From Pseudomonas viridiflava (GTDB lineage: Bacteria; Pseudomonadota; Gammaproteobacteria; Pseudomonadales; Pseudomonadaceae), in contig NZ_UTBG01000001.1 in the NCBI RefSeq assembly GCF_900580675.1, positions 186,001-250,000 of the forward strand: a DNA stretch of 64,000 nt. Direction: 5' to 3'. Every line of letters begins with the position of its first letter. Position 1 is the first letter of the stretch. The notes beneath the pieces are model-generated. The model saw only the letters and a list, made by a program, of their open reading frames with translations, made no database searches and was not told where the DNA came from. The translations under genes and the position numbers were made by a program. Below are positions 63,501 to 64,000 of this stretch, piece after piece.

Positions 63501-64000
63501 GCCTGCCCAGGCTCGATATTTCTGCGCTTACTCACAACACCGCTAAATGGCCCCTACCCGGCAAGGCCCTGCTGGGCTGCGCGCTGGCCGGTGCAGTGTG
63601 GGTGGCCGGTGAACTCGCGTACCTGAACCCTTCGCGGGATAGGTTGCGCGAGGCCGAGGCGCACGAAGTGGCCCTTCAGCAGCAACTTGCGCAAAAGGCC
63701 GGCTTGTCCGCGAGCCTTGAAGAGCGAGCCCGTCAGGTCCGGCGTCTGCAGGCCAGGGGGAATGCGCTGTTGCAGGCATTGCCGGCTCAGTCAGAAGTGC
63801 CTGGCTTGCTGGAAGACGTCGCTCGCTTGGCATTGGTCAATGGCTTGCTCGTCGAAAGCGTCACCCCGCTGGATGAGCAGCCTCGGCCGTTCTTCAGCGA
63901 ACAGCCCGTACACATCAGCGTGGCAGGCGCCTATCACGACCTCGCGACGTTTGTGAGCGGCCTGGGTGGCCTGCAGAGGATCGCCACCGTGCACGACGTT
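63497..64000 (+). CDS. pilO: Type IV pilus alignment protein PilO (3' end outside window)
   Basis: The ATG at 63497 overlaps the pilN stop by four bases and the frame stays open to the window end, 168 codons. Residues 22-42 form a transmembrane helix (KALLGCALAGAVWVAG). A coiled coil with REAEAHEVALQQQLAQK follows, then SEVPGLLEDVARLAL and HISVAGAYHDLATFVSGL, the conserved PilO ferredoxin-like core. It heterodimerises with PilN. About 35-40 residues are expected beyond the edge, followed by pilP and pilQ in related genomes. Confidence 0.93.
   Translation, partial: MSLPRLDISALTHNTAKWPLPGKALLGCALAGAVWVAGELAYLNPSRDRLREAEAHEVALQQQLAQKAGLSASLEERARQVRRLQARGNALLQALPAQSEVPGLLEDVARLALVNGLLVESVTPLDEQPRPFFSEQPVHISVAGAYHDLATFVSGLGGLQRIATVHDV

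Overview
The window looks like the chromosomal backbone of a Pseudomonas of the P. fluorescens group. The evidence is the high-GC coding bias, the dense GTGGGAGCGGGCTTGCTCGC-type REP doublets, and the gene order. From memory of the P. aeruginosa PAO1 map, the order runs parallel to about PA5113 down to PA5042. I see no prophage, insertion sequence, CRISPR array, rRNA or tRNA. Almost every gene belongs to a known family. The interest lies in altered family members (HutH1, PilM), regulatory sites and repeat structure.

Layout. 1-6.3 kb: a DUF2339/DUF3999 envelope pair, fructose-1,6-bisphosphatase, a small lipoprotein and the lipocalin Blc. 6.4-21 kb: the full five-step histidine-utilisation (hut) locus. 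Divergent hutF and hutCD are followed by a long run hutU-hutTu-hutXWV-hutH1-hutH2-hutI-hutG behind a sigma-54-like promoter with an overlapping HutC operator. 21-24.8 kb: an orphan choline-type binding protein, an HSL-family esterase, proline iminopeptidase and D-aminoacyl-tRNA deacylase. 25-29.4 kb: opgGH for osmoregulated periplasmic glucans. 29.5-36.2 kb: a polar amino-acid ABC transporter and two tandem chemoreceptors on the opposite strand.

36.5-42.5 kb (minus strand): ubiE-ubiJ-ubiB-hisI-hisE-tatABC-rsmE, covering ubiquinone, histidine biosynthesis, twin-arginine export and rRNA methylation. 42.6-49.6 kb: the medium-chain-length PHA locus, with phaI-phaF on plus converging on phaC1-phaZ-phaC2-phaD on minus. 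49.8-57.4 kb (minus): argS, a SPOR protein, hslV-hslU and a DUF971 gene, with priA upstream. 57.6-59.4 kb (plus): rpmE and a malic enzyme. 59.6-64 kb: ponA (PBP1a) diverging from pilM-pilN-pilO, where the window ends inside pilO.

How it fits together. The hut genes take up histidine or urocanate and convert it to glutamate, formate and ammonia under HutC repression by urocanate and probable nitrogen/carbon control through sigma-54. The PHA genes store and release carbon as medium-chain polyester. Fbp and malic enzyme sit at the gluconeogenic/C4 branch points. At least 13 REP doublets or REP-like inverted repeats lie almost exclusively between transcription units. Start codons were revised by ribosome-binding site, overlap and family length where the longest open frame was clearly too long.
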